Below are positions 1 through 9,611 of a stretch of DNA of 64,000 nucleotides, piece by piece. Position 1 is the first letter of the stretch. Each line of letters starts with the position of its first letter. Source of the DNA: Gnetum montanum (lineage: Eukaryota > Streptophyta > Gnetopsida > Gnetales > Gnetaceae); NCBI GenBank assembly GCA_015680685.1, contig MNCI01000970.1, forward strand, positions 5,081 through 69,080, read 5' to 3'. Made by a program: the position numbers and the translations under genes. The notes beneath the pieces are model-generated. The model was given only the letters and a program-made list of their open reading frames with translations, was not told the DNA's origin and searched no databases.

Positions 1-12
1 GACCCCGCCTAT

Positions 13-276
13 GTGGCTTACAAGAACCAACACGTTGCCAAACAAAAGGCAACAACGGAAACTGTGGCCGCAAGCACAAAAACAACAAACACCAGTACCA
101 ACCCGCCTGCAACAACAGGGGCCACCTTAAGGTCCAATCTTCAATGCAAGGATCGCTCTAAGTACACATCGCTACCTGCGCAACTTTCGGAACTACTAGA
201 GCAACTCCTTAAAGCCAAGCAAATCCAATACAAACATGTAGCGGAGAATGCTCGTCGCCGATATGACAGGTACTGA
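13..276 (+). pseudogene. gag C-terminal fragment of Tat-like element
   Basis: The frame encodes 87 residues and ends at a TGA. The useful signal is the segment near residues 51-70 (YTSLPAQLSELLEQLLKAKQ). It resembles the 'FTPLP..LS.L...LL' segment that precedes the zinc knuckle in plant Tat/Ogre and related gag proteins. The next frame, starting at 329, carries the knuckle itself, so a frame shift separates the two parts. The N-terminal half is threonine/alanine rich. It is not an independent gene; it is read here as a broken piece of one gag-protease polyprotein. Confidence 0.6.
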
Positions 277-328
277 GTTACTAAGGAACCCCACCTTAGC
301 AGCACCAAATGAGCCCCCGGTTCCATGA

Positions 329-2134
329 CATTTCAAGTTAGACCAATTCTATCACTACCACCAAATGTCCGGTCACAATACCAGCACCTATCGTGCGTTA
401 AAGGATGATCTACAAGCAATGATAGAACGAGGCCAACTAAACGTCAACACCCTGAATCAACCCAGCACAAACGATGCCTCCTATGTCATAAACTCCATTG
501 GCATAGATAGTAAGCCTAAACCTGTGCGGCAACCTTTTGTGATCGATGTGCCTCCCAATAAGGCAACAATCCTCTCCGCCTCCACGAGTAAGGGGCCTCC
601 CATCGTCATCAAGGTGCCACCTAGAGCACCGACGATACCTTTTGTGGTCAAAGTACCACCACCTCACACGTCTGCTAAGATGTTAAACTGGCAAGATTCA
701 ATGCCACCTAGAGCACCGACGACACCTTTTGTGGTCAAAGTACCACCACAGACGTCCGCTAAGACGTTAAACTGGCACAATTCACCAACGACAACCACAA
801 AGAAACCTTTCATCATCAAAGTGCCACAACAGGCTAGTCAAACAACAACAACACCTCCTAAACTCCCATTTGTCATAAAAGTACCACCACGCGATGACCC
901 CTCACTTACCCTGAGCCCAATAGTAGGCAATGTCTCAACCTCTTCTCCCTCAAGAGTCAACCTTGCCAACAACACGGGTAAGCAAACCAACTGGCAACAG
1001 AAGAAAACGAACCAACAACAAACAACACTTGTAGCTGAAATAAAAGCTACACGCAATACACAGCAACTGAACGCTGGGGGCCCTGCCCCTAATCCCAAAC
1101 AAACTAGGCCCAAGCCCTTGATCCATACAGAGGCAACCAACACGACGACAAACAACATGGACTTTGTAGCTACATTGGCCCAGGTGAAACAAACACTCAA
1201 ACAAAAGAACACAACCATAAGCTTGTACGATCTGGTCATGACATCATCAGCTCATCGTGAAGCCTTAGCGCAAACGTTAGCATCTATTCCTGTTACAAAG
1301 AACATCCTTGCTAACATGGAATCCATCCGTGCAACGATTTCACAACACACACCACAAAGATTGGGTTCCAACACCTTAGCCTTCCGCGACGATGTAGTTA
1401 AAGTCAACCCCGAACGAGGAGAAGTCACAATAGCTCCATTATCGATTAGTGTACATGTTGGGCAATGTACCATTCACAGAGTGCACGTTGGTGATGGTGC
1501 GACAACAAACATAGTTCTATACTCCGTCATCGACAAACTAGGCATGGCAAACGAGATCATGCCAACAGAAACCACGTGTCTAAAATCCTTCAACGGATCA
1601 TGTGTCACAGTTAAGGGCACAATCAACTTAGCCTTTGTGGCAGGAGAACAATTCCCCACCAGCGCAGAATTCACTGTCATAGAAGAGATGCCCAGTTTCA
1701 ACATGATTCTTGGTAGACCTTGGCTAGCACAACAACAAGCCGTTTCCTCATCGATACATTAAGAAATCCGCCTTCCATACGAAGGTGGACAAGTCATTAT
1801 ACATGGCGACAACACTCCCTTTCAAGCTGACCACAACATAGACATGTCAAAGGTCTTAAAAGAGGAGCCTCTTGAAGCAACACCCACAACAACAAACACA
1901 ACACCTAGAGCTAAAATGCCCGAACGAAGGGTAAAAACTGAAAGCCTCCCAAAGCAAACTAGCACGCCTCCTAGACCATGTCCGACTAAGAAACAACCGC
2001 ATAATCAAGACTCCCCTGTAGCCAAAGACTCGTCTGATCTCCACCCACTCTTCACCTTTGTTCGTTGTGCATACGTCACCTTAGTTTGTATTGTATTAGC
2101 TTACGTGTTCTCTCATGGCCCAAAAAGGCCTTAA
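329..2134 (+). pseudogene. gag zinc knuckle, proline-rich repeats and aspartic protease, interrupted by in-frame TAA
   Basis: One reading frame runs from 329 to 2134 with a single internal stop, TAA at 1760-1762. Near 347-400 it reads FYHYHQMSGHNTSTYRALK. This has the spacing of a gag zinc knuckle, but both cysteine positions are Tyr (TAT, consistent with TGT to TAT). Next come repeated 'PFV[IV]KVPP' motifs (535-897), then a retropepsin-like domain with GDGATTNIV as the active-site region (about 1490-1515) and MILGRPWL (about 1700-1725) as the conserved protease C-terminal motif. After the stop the frame continues EIRLPYEGGQVIIHGD, a normal continuation of this protease type. The C-terminus (2060-2134) holds one hydrophobic stretch. 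The frame is a decayed gag-protease; no polymerase follows. Confidence 0.75.
535..897 (+). repeat. PFV[IV]KVPP-type repeats in gag
   Basis: The protein has about six copies of a short motif, with variants PFVIDVPP, PIVIKVPP, PFVVKVPP (twice), PFIIKVPQ and PFVIKVPP. Linkers are of unequal length, and two of them contain TSAK[MT]LNW. At DNA level two units share a long near-identical block (about 612-690 and 702-775). Function is unknown; proline-rich tandem motifs could act as assembly or docking sites. Confidence 0.75.
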
Positions 2135-2301
2135 ACTAAACCATGGCCCGAAAAGGCCTTAAACTACCACTGTTTCACATTATTTTCTATTTATTGGTGC
2201 ATTTCAATTCATGTTTTCTACAGTTGCTATTTAATATTGTTTTCTCTAGTAGCTTCTGTTTACAGGATCATATAGACGCATACGCATGCATCCACACACA
2301 G

Positions 2302-2635
2302 CAGTCTTGACATCATGACTTAAAACTGATACCATAGCTCGTCCTGGAATCATGATGGTAAACTAATACCACAGCTCGTCCTGGAATCATGACGATAAAC
2401 TAGTCCCACAGAGTGTCTGCAATGACAATAAACTAGCACCCATCCGGCACAACAGTAAACTGCCATAGTTGCATTCACCAGAGTCCGCTAAGACTATAAA
2501 CTGGTTTGCCTCTTCACGGTCCGCTAAGACTAGAAATTGGCAATGCACCGTCTGCTACGACGCTAAACGGGAAATGTCCAACGGGTCATGACATAAAACT
2601 AACCCATGATAGTCTGTTAAGACTATAAACTAGCA
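2302..2635 (+). repeat. about 33-bp degenerate minisatellite ending in TAAACTRG
   Basis: About ten units, 27-39 bp apart, each end in a variant of TAAACTGG/TAAACTAG (near 2320, 2357, 2394, 2428, 2455, 2494, 2530, 2561, 2591 and 2623). Several contain GTCCGCTAAGAC or GTCCTGGAATCATGAC. The GTCCGCTAAGAC-TTAAACTGG word also occurs twice inside the gag frame (near 670 and 754). Confidence 0.6.
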
Positions 2636-3636
2636 ATTTCATCCCTGGTTCCTCAATCTGTGGCTGCATTCAAACTTCATCAGAATCGCTGCATCGCTCG
2701 TCATCGGCCAATCCTGACAACATTGCTGTCATTCATATACAGTGCTTAAAATCTCATCTGGTACCTTTGTTTTATCAGTAGCTGTTTAAGTCTAAGCTTG
2801 CTTACTCACTCATGGTTTTCTTGTCCTCTTGGAGTTGCATTTGCAAGATGACACTCAGAGGTGTTCGTACAAGAATGCACTTCATCATAAGCAGCAAGGT
2901 GAGACATTGTTCACAGCACACGTGATCAGACTAATCAAATCATTCACTAGTACATCCCCCGTTTCATATCCCGCCTATCCCTCAACACCTTATACTTGGT
3001 TACATCCTGAACACATCTGGTACAACCCGAAACATTGAACATACTGTTGCATATTGCACCACTCTTAAGCGGTTGCAACACACAACATGGCACTTGAGCA
3101 TGAGTACAAGATCAAAACAAAGCTCTTCAAAAAAAAAGACCCTTGGCACTTCCATACAAACCCTAGGCGAGAAGGCAATTGTCTTGGAACTAAGTACTCA
3201 TGTCTCAAACGCTCAAGTAACATCTGATTACGTGGCTTTGGCTCTCTGCCAACAGGTTCCCTTTAACACTAAACAAAGGCCCTATTCCTCTAAAGAACAC
3301 AACACATCATCACATGGCTTTGGTTGTGCCAACAAGTCTTCTTAAACACTAAACAAGGATCTTGTTTCGCCAAAGAACGTACACCTCATGTCTTGGTTCC
3401 AAATCTGCTAAACAATGGCTATTGACAAGGATCAACATGACCTGTATACACACCAGCGCATCCCCTTCACCATGCACAACCTTGACTTCTCCCGAATCCC
3501 CACAATCTCCATTTCCCTATCCAGCTACAAACATCATTTTCCACAATCCCATGTACTACTGAACGCGGTGCGATAACATCTAGTCAAGTGCCAACGAACA
3601 ATATTTCTACCAAGTTGCTTGTGGTGTTTTGTACTT
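2636..3636 (+). other. non-coding 3' internal region of Tat-like element
   Basis: Only short unrelated open frames are present here (for example 2829-3038 and 3073-3345), with no recognisable motif. The stretch lies where pol would be expected in a complete element. I see no gene in it. Confidence 0.5.
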
Positions 3637-3690
3637 CTTTGTCGACGCTTCTCGGGTCAATTCCTCCAAGCGTCAACAAAGAGGGGCCAA
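3637..3690 (+). promoter_or_regulatory. hairpin plus polypurine tract before 3' LTR
   Basis: CTTTGTCGACGCTT (3637-3650) pairs with AAGCGTCAACAAAG (3668-3681), with one mismatch in 14 and a 17-nt loop. The 3' arm runs directly into the purine-rich AAAGAGGGGCC that ends at the LTR. This places the presumed plus-strand primer at the foot of a stem-loop. The polypurine tract role follows from its position; the hairpin role is unknown. Confidence 0.65.
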
Positions 3691-3908
3691 TGAAACACCA
3701 CAAAATTCTGAGCTTAGTACTTTTCCAAAAAGAATCAAGCTAAGTCATGATGTTCCCCAGCATGCCTAAAGCTTGAGGGCCCCACAGACAGCTTCAAGCG
3801 GAGTCAAACTCAACAAGGAGCAGTTCCCTGAGACCCACCAACAACCACAACAACATTTGCTATCAAACATGGCAACTCCAGAGCTCAAAATACTTAGTCT
3901 TCACTAAG

Positions 3909-4083
3909 TATACATTCTCAGCGTATATGTCCAACGTACATGCCCAAGTATACATTCTCAGCGTATACGCCCAACGTATACACCCAAGTTTGCATTCACA
4001 ACGTATACGCCCAGCGTACATGCCCAACGTACACACCTCACATATACGCTCAGCATGTACGACTGATGTATACGCCCAGCATG
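3909..4083 (+). repeat. 13-bp array with palindromic GCGTATACGC core, first block
   Basis: Degenerate units of CAGCGTATACGCC type repeat head to tail. The core GCGTATACGC is its own reverse complement. Decay of CG to TG/CA is frequent. A second block of the same type follows at 4222-4321. Long open frames across this region on both strands only reflect the repeat. Confidence 0.8.
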
Positions 4084-4221
4084 CAATCCCCGAAGACGAC
4101 ACGGAAACAGCACTGCAGAGCAAGACTTGGCATAGAGCATCAACTCACACGGACAGAGTAATCATCAAGTGTTGATATCAAGCATTCTAGAGTCCATACG
4201 CTGAGCATGTACATGCAGCAG

Positions 4222-4321
4222 CCCAACGTATACGCCCAGCAAATACGACGTATACGCTCAACAAGCATCCACAGCATATACGCCCAACGTGTACGCCCGA
4301 CGTATACGCCCGACATATACA
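4222..4321 (+). repeat. 13-bp GTATAC array, second block
   Basis: About seven degenerate CAACGTATACGCC units repeat here, the same type as 3909-4083, separated from that block by non-repetitive LTR sequence. Confidence 0.7.
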
Positions 4322-4462
4322 AAGTGTACAACCAGTGTCAAATCAAAGTCAACCGAGCTAAACATCTACATGTAGCATCTTCATGGCAGCTGAATTCAAA
4401 TCTGGAGGACGAACAACTTCTTCTTTTCTAATCAAGTCTGTACGCTGAAGTCACATGTCCAA

Positions 4463-4546
4463 CGTGTATATGCTGGCGTACAGCCGTATACGCTGGCATA
4501 CAGCAATATACGCTGGCATATAGCGGTATACGCTAGCATATAGCAC
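4463..4546 (+). repeat. 20-bp tandem repeat (GTATACGCTGGCATACAGC)
   Basis: Four near-identical 20-bp units alternate GTATACGCTGGC and CATACAGC. They lie about 85 bp upstream of the LTR TATA box. Confidence 0.75.
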
Positions 4547-4629
4547 GTTGTACACTTGTAAAATTTTATTCTTTCGCACCCAGTCAATGCGCCACATGTC
4601 ACCCAACCCGAGTCTAATGTCTAAACCTG

Positions 4630-4637
4630 TATAAAAA
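4630..4637 (+). promoter_or_regulatory. LTR TATA box
   Basis: TATAAAAA sits where U3 would end, downstream of all palindromic arrays. The sister LTR has TATAAATA at the matching place (about 37582-37589). Confidence 0.6.
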
Positions 4638-5210
4638 CCCCAACTTTTCATTAGAACGGGGTTGGCAATTTTTAAGCAAAAAAAAAACAGAGAAAAAAAA
4701 AAGAGCCAGAGACGCCAGAACTAGAGAAAAACCCTTGTACACTGAACCTCGACCCTGCACGCTGAGCATACAACCTTTACGTTGTGCCTACAGTTGAACC
4801 TAGCACATAGTCATCCTTGCATCCACCGAGGCTATTCGCCCGCCTTGTGTCAGAGTCACAATTGCGTTAGACCAATGCATTGTAACTCTCATTTTGCAAT
4901 AATATTGCTACATTTCTTTGCTAAAATCTGTTACAGTTTTTCATTCATTGTTGCATGTTTACTGTTTACGCTCTTGTACGTTTACGCTCCGTTTTACATT
5001 CGTTACGTTGTTTACATATAACCCAGCGCACAGTATATCGGTGTATGTTTGAGGAAATCCTTGCCTGATCCACGTGCGGACCACTCAAGGTACTCTACCT
5101 TCGTTAATTACAGTTTGCCCTCAAGCGAAGGTAGGGTCTTCTGTGCGTGTCCAGAGATCTCCAGGTTTCTATTTCATTCCAGCCGGAGACCAACGATTTT
5201 GGACGGTACA

Positions 5211-6010
5211 TGATGGAATGTAATATCGCATGGGCCGTAATATCGCGTCGGTCCCTGCGATATCGCGTACGTGATATCGCAGCCCATCGCCTTGTCTATA
5301 AATAAGAGGTAACTTTCCCTCGTAAGATCATCTAAATCTAGACCCTTAGCTAAACTCTGGCAATTTTACCATTCTAGAGATAGAATAATTTCCATGTGCA
5401 ATAGGAGTCTTAAAGTGAACGAATCTTTATTCGAGCAATTTGTACCTGAGCACACAATTGTGTACAGCAATAAAGACGAACTTTCTGATAAACCTTGCAA
5501 CATGTGGACTAAGCTAAATAGGACTTTAATTATTGTTAAATGTTTAAATGCTTTCTTAGACAATTAATCACTTTCAACCCTCAACTCTCCTAGTTAAGTG
5601 CATTCAGTAATACCACTTCAAATACGTGTGCTACACTTGGTAACCCAGTAACGAATAGCGTTTGGTAATCCCAGTAGCATTGCACTGGTTCAAGATGTGT
5701 ACGGCAAGTGGGAATGAATACTGATGTTAGGACGATTAAAGCTTAGTTAGTGAAAGTTAGTTACTTAGTCTCTCCACCCTTTCCTCTCTTAGCATAGGCG
5801 ATAGAAAGATAAAAGACATAAAAATCATATACCTCAGACTTACTTAACCATACAACCATGACAATACAAGTAAGTCTGGAAAGACAACAATTGATTAACC
5901 TTAAGTGTTCCATAAGGCACGTAAGCACTTAGTCCTTGGAGTTTGACCGGATTGTGCGTGTAATGCTCCTATTCATATGGTTGAGTGTAAGGGTACCTCG
6001 CCACTCATCA
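5211..6010 (+). repeat. solo LTR of the Athila-like family, + orientation
   Basis: The block begins TGATGGAATG and ends CCTCGCCACTCATCA. That is the reverse complement of the LTR ends in the 28-61 kb elements. The inner TTGGTAACCCAGTAAC and GGTAATCCCAGTAG words match those LTRs on the opposite strand. A TATAAATA (5297-5304) follows a GCGATATCGC array. No internal region is attached on its right; copia reverse transcriptase starts at once. Its left end touches the Tat-like LTR exactly, which fits that element having inserted at the LTR edge with TGATG as target site. Confidence 0.8.
5223..5282 (+). repeat. GCGATATCGC palindrome array upstream of TATA
   Basis: Four copies of (G/T)ATATCGC-type words, one of them the full palindrome GCGATATCGC, are spaced 16-19 bp apart. 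The array ends about 15 bp before TATAAATA (5297). The same array type occurs in both LTRs of element D with different copy number. Confidence 0.75.
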
Positions 6011-6470
6011 GTTGTCTTCACGTCCAACTGTTCAAGCTCAAAATCATGCATGGCCACAATACCAAGCAAAACTTGAATTGAACAATGCTTTAAAACTAGA
6101 GAGAACACATTTGCAAAATCAACACCTGGAACCTGGAACCTGACTATAACCTTTTGCAACCAACCTTGCCTTATACCTTGCTTCTTCAACTCCTGGTGTG
6201 CCTTCTTTCCTTTTGAACATCCATTTGCAACAAACAACTTTCTTACCCTTAGGTAATTTCACCAAGTCTCATGTGTCATTTTATGAAGCAATTCTATCTC
6301 CTCTTGCATAACAATCATCCAACTCCCAGAGTTATCACAACTAACTACCTCTGAATAGGTGGAAGGTTCTTCACTGAAAACAATACCTTTAGCTACATTT
6401 AAAGCATAAGCTACCAGGTCAACTTCAACATATCTTTAAGGAGGTCTAATATCTCTTTTGGGTCTATCTT
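6011..6470 (-). pseudogene. copia reverse transcriptase N-terminal part and hinge
   Basis: The minus strand encodes a hinge (AYALNVAKGIVFSEEPSTYS near 6410-6350), then a MQEEIE segment. After a shift come VPGVDFANVFSLVLKHCSIQ and LLGIVAMHDFELEQLDVKT, the start of the copia RVT_2 domain, where family members read on to FLHG. The frame ends where the solo LTR begins at 6010. The catalytic YVDD part is therefore not in this window. A short CCTGGAA repeat near 6125-6140 lies just before VPGVDF. Confidence 0.8.
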
Positions 6471-6708
6471 TAGCAATAGAATACTATGGTGCTGGTGGTG
6501 GTGAAGATGAAACAATACCACCCTGCATCTTTAAGCTAGGGAGAGATGTAGACTCTAGTGTAGATTCTAACCCAAACTCAAACTCCACCTATGTGTTTAA
6601 CTTCTACTGATTTGAATTACAAGAATCTCTAGAAGGCAAGTCATGAAGCATGGCAATTTAATCAAAAATCACATTTCTACTGATTATGACTTTACTGATT
6701 TCTAGACA

Positions 6709-7471
6709 CTATAGCTTATATCCTTTAACACCAGACTTGTAACCAAGAAAGATACATTTTCTAAATCTAGGTTTCAACTTTTCATTATCAACATGAGTAT
6801 ATGCAAGACATCCAAATATCTTCAAATCTAAATAATTGACAAGAGTACTAGACCATACCTCTTCTAGAGTCTTCTTGTCAATAGCAATTGAGAAAGAGCA
6901 GTTAACAAGAAAACAAGTTGTAGTAGCTTTAACCCAAAATGACTTAGGTAAACCAAAGTTTGAGAGCATACAATGTACTTTCTCATCAAAGTCTTGTTCA
7001 TTCGCTTTGCCACACCATTTTGCTATGGAGTACTAAGAACTATTAGGTGCCTCGAAATTCTTTTTATCTTGTAGAAAGCATTGAACTCTTTAGAACAAAA
7101 GTCCAAGCCATTATCAGTGCAAAGATGCTTTATCTGCTTCTCAATCATAATCTTCCACTGCTTGAATGTAGCAAACACATTACTTTTTTACTTCAAGAAG
7201 AACACCCAAGCTTTTTTGAAAAGTCATCAATGACAATCAACATATATCTAGCACCACCTTTAAAAAGCACCCTAGATGATCCCTAGAGATCAAAATGTAT
7301 ATAATCAAGTGTCCCCTTTGTGTTGTAAATGCCTTTGCTGAAATTAACTCTCTTCTGCTTCCCAAAAACACAATGCTCATAGAACTCCAATTTACTAATG
7401 TTGTGTCCATCAAGAAGTCCTCTTCTGCTTAGTTCAACCATTCCATTTTGACTCATATGCCCAAGATGCAT
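6709..7471 (-). pseudogene. copia GAG-pre-integrase and integrase
   Basis: The first part (7471-7283) reads HLGHMSQNGMVELSRRGLLD, then a FGKQKRVNF motif and TKGTLDYIHFDL, the zinc-binding GAG-pre-integrase region that precedes the integrase core. The core (about 7280-6990) is broken by stops. The C-terminal part (6969-6709) keeps FGLPKSFW, the LDLKIFGCLAYTHV segment and RKCIFLGYKSGVKGYKL, all standard for copia integrases. The frame is not continuous, so no active enzyme is expected. Confidence 0.82.
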
Positions 7472-7546
7472 ATGTCATAGTCCAGTAAGATCTCCATCTG
7501 ATAGGAAAGGAGTAGTGATAGTTGTATCACTTATAATTGTAGAACC

Positions 7547-8110
7547 CTACAAGACATATAGCTTGGCATACCTTTTTTGCCCTTTCATCACAACAAGAGC
7601 ACCTTTGCTAACCTTCAAAACTCCAACTTCACCAATGTACTTGTACCCATTTGAATCAAGGTTACTCAAAGAAATAAGATTACACTTCAAATCTAGGACA
7701 TGTCTCACATCAATAAATGTCCTAACAACTCCATCAAACATTTTAATTCTAATTGTTCCAAAACCATCTTACAAGAGGCATTATTTCCCATCATCACAAC
7801 ATCCTTAGACACTATTTCATATGTTAGTAACCAATCCCAATTAAGACATATAAAATGTGCAAGTTGAATCAAGAATCCAATCCTCACAAGGCTTGGAGCA
7901 ACCATCAAAAACAACTAGGAGTTCCCCATCACTATGTGCATCTTCAAGAACACCAGGAACACTAACTTTACTGGAATTTTCTAGTTATTTTCCTTTCTGA
8001 TTTACAAAAGTTTTCTTATTCTTATTTTGTATTTTGTAGCATTCAAATTTGATGTGCCCTTTCTTGTTATAGTAATTACAAGTTTTGTCTCTATGTTTAG
8101 ATTCAATTAC
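7547..8110 (-). pseudogene. copia protease and gag zinc knuckle
   Basis: The zinc knuckle near 8095-8045 reads CNYYNKKGHIKFEC, so the second cysteine of the CCHC set is Tyr. The protease follows in shifting frames: an FHMCLNWDW-like segment that here lies across frames, [44 protein letters not shown] and [17 protein letters not shown]. These are typical of the plant copia protease-to-integrase region. The order and strand agree with the flanking gag and integrase pieces. Confidence 0.75.
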
Positions 8111-8138
8111 CCTTTTGAGCACCACTAGAATTCCTTTC

Positions 8139-8757
8139 CTATGTCCTTCCTCTGACTACAAGGCCCTTTGCCTGAGTCTCTAATCCAACCACAAGTTGTT
8201 TCATTTTCTCCTTAGAGAAGAAAGCATCATTAACTTCATCTAAAGTGAGAGAATCACAACTATACAATATAGTATCTTTGAAAGTTGTATATGAAGAAGG
8301 TAGTGAACACAATAGGATCAACCCCGAATCTTCTTCTTCATACTTAACCTCCATATTCTCTAGATTAAAAACAATTTCTTTAAAAATAGTCAAGTGATCT
8401 TCAATAGACGTACCTTCTATCATACAATGAGAATATAATCGTTGTTTCAGGTGCAGCTTGCTAGTTAAGCTTTTCATCATACACTGCTCCAATTTTAACC
8501 ACAACGCAATGATGGTTTTCTTCTTCAGAACATCCTACAAAATTTAATTTGACAAATGAAGATGAATTTGAGATAGGGCCTTTCAATCCCTACGTTGTTT
8601 TTCCTCTGGTGTCCAAGATGAGGTCATTTTGTCAAACCCCAACAATGCATCATCCAAATCCATCTGCACAAGCCCAACCTGCATCTGCATCTTGACCTGT
8701 TAGTGAAAATCTAGTGTTGCCATCCAAAAGCAAAATATTGTATTTCACAGTTGCCAT
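8139..8757 (-). pseudogene. copia gag (UBN2 type)
   Basis: A start codon at 8757 opens MATVKYNILLLDGNTRFSL, a typical plant copia gag N-terminus. After frame breaks the frame at 8504-8139 gives MWLKLEQCMMKSLTSKLHLK, then HCMIEGTSIEDHLTIF, DSGLILLCSLPSSYTTF and LYSCDSLTLDEVNDAF, the UBN2 gag domain that forms the virus-like particle. About 120 residues between the two parts are scrambled by shifts. Gag is followed by the zinc knuckle at about 8090. Confidence 0.82.
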
Positions 8758-8782
8758 TGCCGAAAAGCAAAAAATCAAACTT

Positions 8783-8795
8783 GGCTCTAATACCA
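8783..8795 (-). promoter_or_regulatory. copia primer-binding site (tRNA-iMet)
   Basis: On the minus strand the bases read TGGTATTAGAGCC, one mismatch from TGGTATCAGAGCC, the complement of the plant initiator tRNA-Met 3' end. The site lies four bases inside the LTR end (ACA), the expected position. Confidence 0.85.
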
Positions 8796-8798
8796 AAT

Positions 8799-9163
8799 TG
8801 TAAAATAATAAGAAAAAAACAATAGGCAAATAGAAATCAAAACAACACACAAAATTTATGTGAAAACCCCAAATTGAGATAAAAACCATGGGCAGATGCA
8901 GAGAGTTAATTCATTAGATCAAAGATTCTTTTTTTTAGTGTACAAAAAAGGGGAACAAAAAAGAACTATATAAAAAAGAGTCTAACCCTTCAACTTCTGG
9001 TACAATGTAACAACAGAAACCAAAAATAGAATTCTGATACAATGTAACGGTAGAAACCAAAAATAAAATTCTAGTATAATGTAATGGCAATAACCAAAAA
9101 TCGAATTCTAGTAACGTCAGAAAACCAAAAATAAATTTCAAGCCACCTCACCATACTCTAACA
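8799..9163 (-). repeat. copia 5' LTR
   Basis: On the minus strand the LTR begins TGTTAGAGTATGG (9163) and ends TTTTACA (8799) next to the primer-binding site. A 15-bp direct repeat (CTCTAACAWTATGCA type) at 9155-9185 leaves a second possible start at 9178. The U3 part holds a 37-bp tandem repeat; TATATAG-like sequence follows it at about 8965. Confidence 0.7.
8997..9138. repeat. 37-bp tandem repeat, four units, in copia LTR
   Basis: Units start at 8997, 9034, 9071 and 9108; the last has lost about six bases. Each contains a GTAAYRRYAGAAACCAAAAAT-like stretch, with CTGGTACAAT at its start. They lie in U3 and may be enhancer repeats. Confidence 0.85.
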
Positions 9164-9179
9164 TTATGCACTCTAACAA

Positions 9180-9611
9180 TATGCGTAGACTCAATTTTTG
9201 TGGGAGGGATTAGGTTAAGAGCAACAACTATTACAAAATTTATGTGATTTGTACCCTTTAAAAGGGCATCTTCTTACAATTCCTAGGATATAGTTATGAA
9301 ATAGCAATTACTTCACTATGTCCATTTCTTAAACACAAACATTCACCATTTCCACTGAACAATAAAACGTTCTATAAAAATTCTACAAGTATGCAACATA
9401 TCAAGTCCTTATTCCATGGCCATCTAGTGGTGAAAATGCACATAATCATTGTAAATTGCATCTATAGTAGTTTGCATTAACCATAAAACAGCACTAAAAT
9501 CAAACATTACCCTGCTATTAACTTGTTAGTACCAGGTGCCCACTTAATGAGCGCACACAAACAAGCTTGAAAACAGAAGAAAATCTGGAGTTGTAAACAA
9601 TGTCAATAAAA
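9180..9611 (-). other. 3' flank of F-box gene
   Basis: This AT-rich DNA lies between the copia LTR and the F-box stop codon. It probably contains the 3' UTR, but I see no canonical AATAAA on the minus strand and no coding signal. Confidence 0.4.

Larger units (their letters stand above)
1..5210 (+). mobile_element. Tat-like Ty3/gypsy element, 5' part outside window
   Basis: The window opens inside the internal region of an LTR retrotransposon. In order it holds a gag C-terminal fragment (13-276), a zinc knuckle plus retropepsin-like frame (329-2134), about 1.5 kb of non-coding DNA with a minisatellite, a hairpin and polypurine tract (3637-3690), and a 3' LTR (3691-5210) that starts TGAAACACC and ends GGTACA. 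No reverse transcriptase, RNase H or integrase is visible between protease and LTR, so this copy is deleted or non-autonomous. The Tat/Ogre-type assignment rests on the gag and protease motifs and is from memory. A solo LTR of the same family lies at 37153-38344. The 5' LTR should lie left of the window. Confidence 0.8.
3691..5210 (+). repeat. 3' LTR of Tat-like element (1520 bp)
   Basis: The LTR starts TGAAACACCACAAAA right after the polypurine tract and ends GGTACA. It is homologous along its length to the LTR at 37153-38344, sharing the start, palindromic arrays, TATA region, the GCGTTAGACC block, the CCAGCG block near 5028, the GGACCAC/GGACCATTC block and the ACGATTTTGG end. It contains GTATAC-rich arrays upstream of TATAAAAA (4630-4637). 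It is longer than the other copy mainly because of array content. Confidence 0.85.
6011..9163 (-). mobile_element. Ty1/copia retrotransposon, 3' half missing
   Basis: Read on the minus strand, the order is 5' LTR (9163-8799), primer-binding site, gag, zinc knuckle, protease, GAG-pre-integrase domain, integrase and start of reverse transcriptase. The RT is cut at 6011 by the solo LTR, within the QLDVKT motif. This order (integrase before RT) defines Ty1/copia. The motifs resemble the Tork/Retrofit-type plant lineage, from memory. Many stops and shifts show it is dead. The rest of RT, RNase H and the 3' LTR should lie left of the window. Confidence 0.88.

Noticed and set aside
838-1239. 133-codon hydrophobic frame on the minus strand
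   Set aside because: It is antisense to the gag-protease frame and has no recognisable domain.
3927-4331. Open frames with a 13-residue repeat, as possible repeat proteins
   Set aside because: They arise in all frames and on both strands because the 13-bp unit lacks stops; no start context or family supports them.
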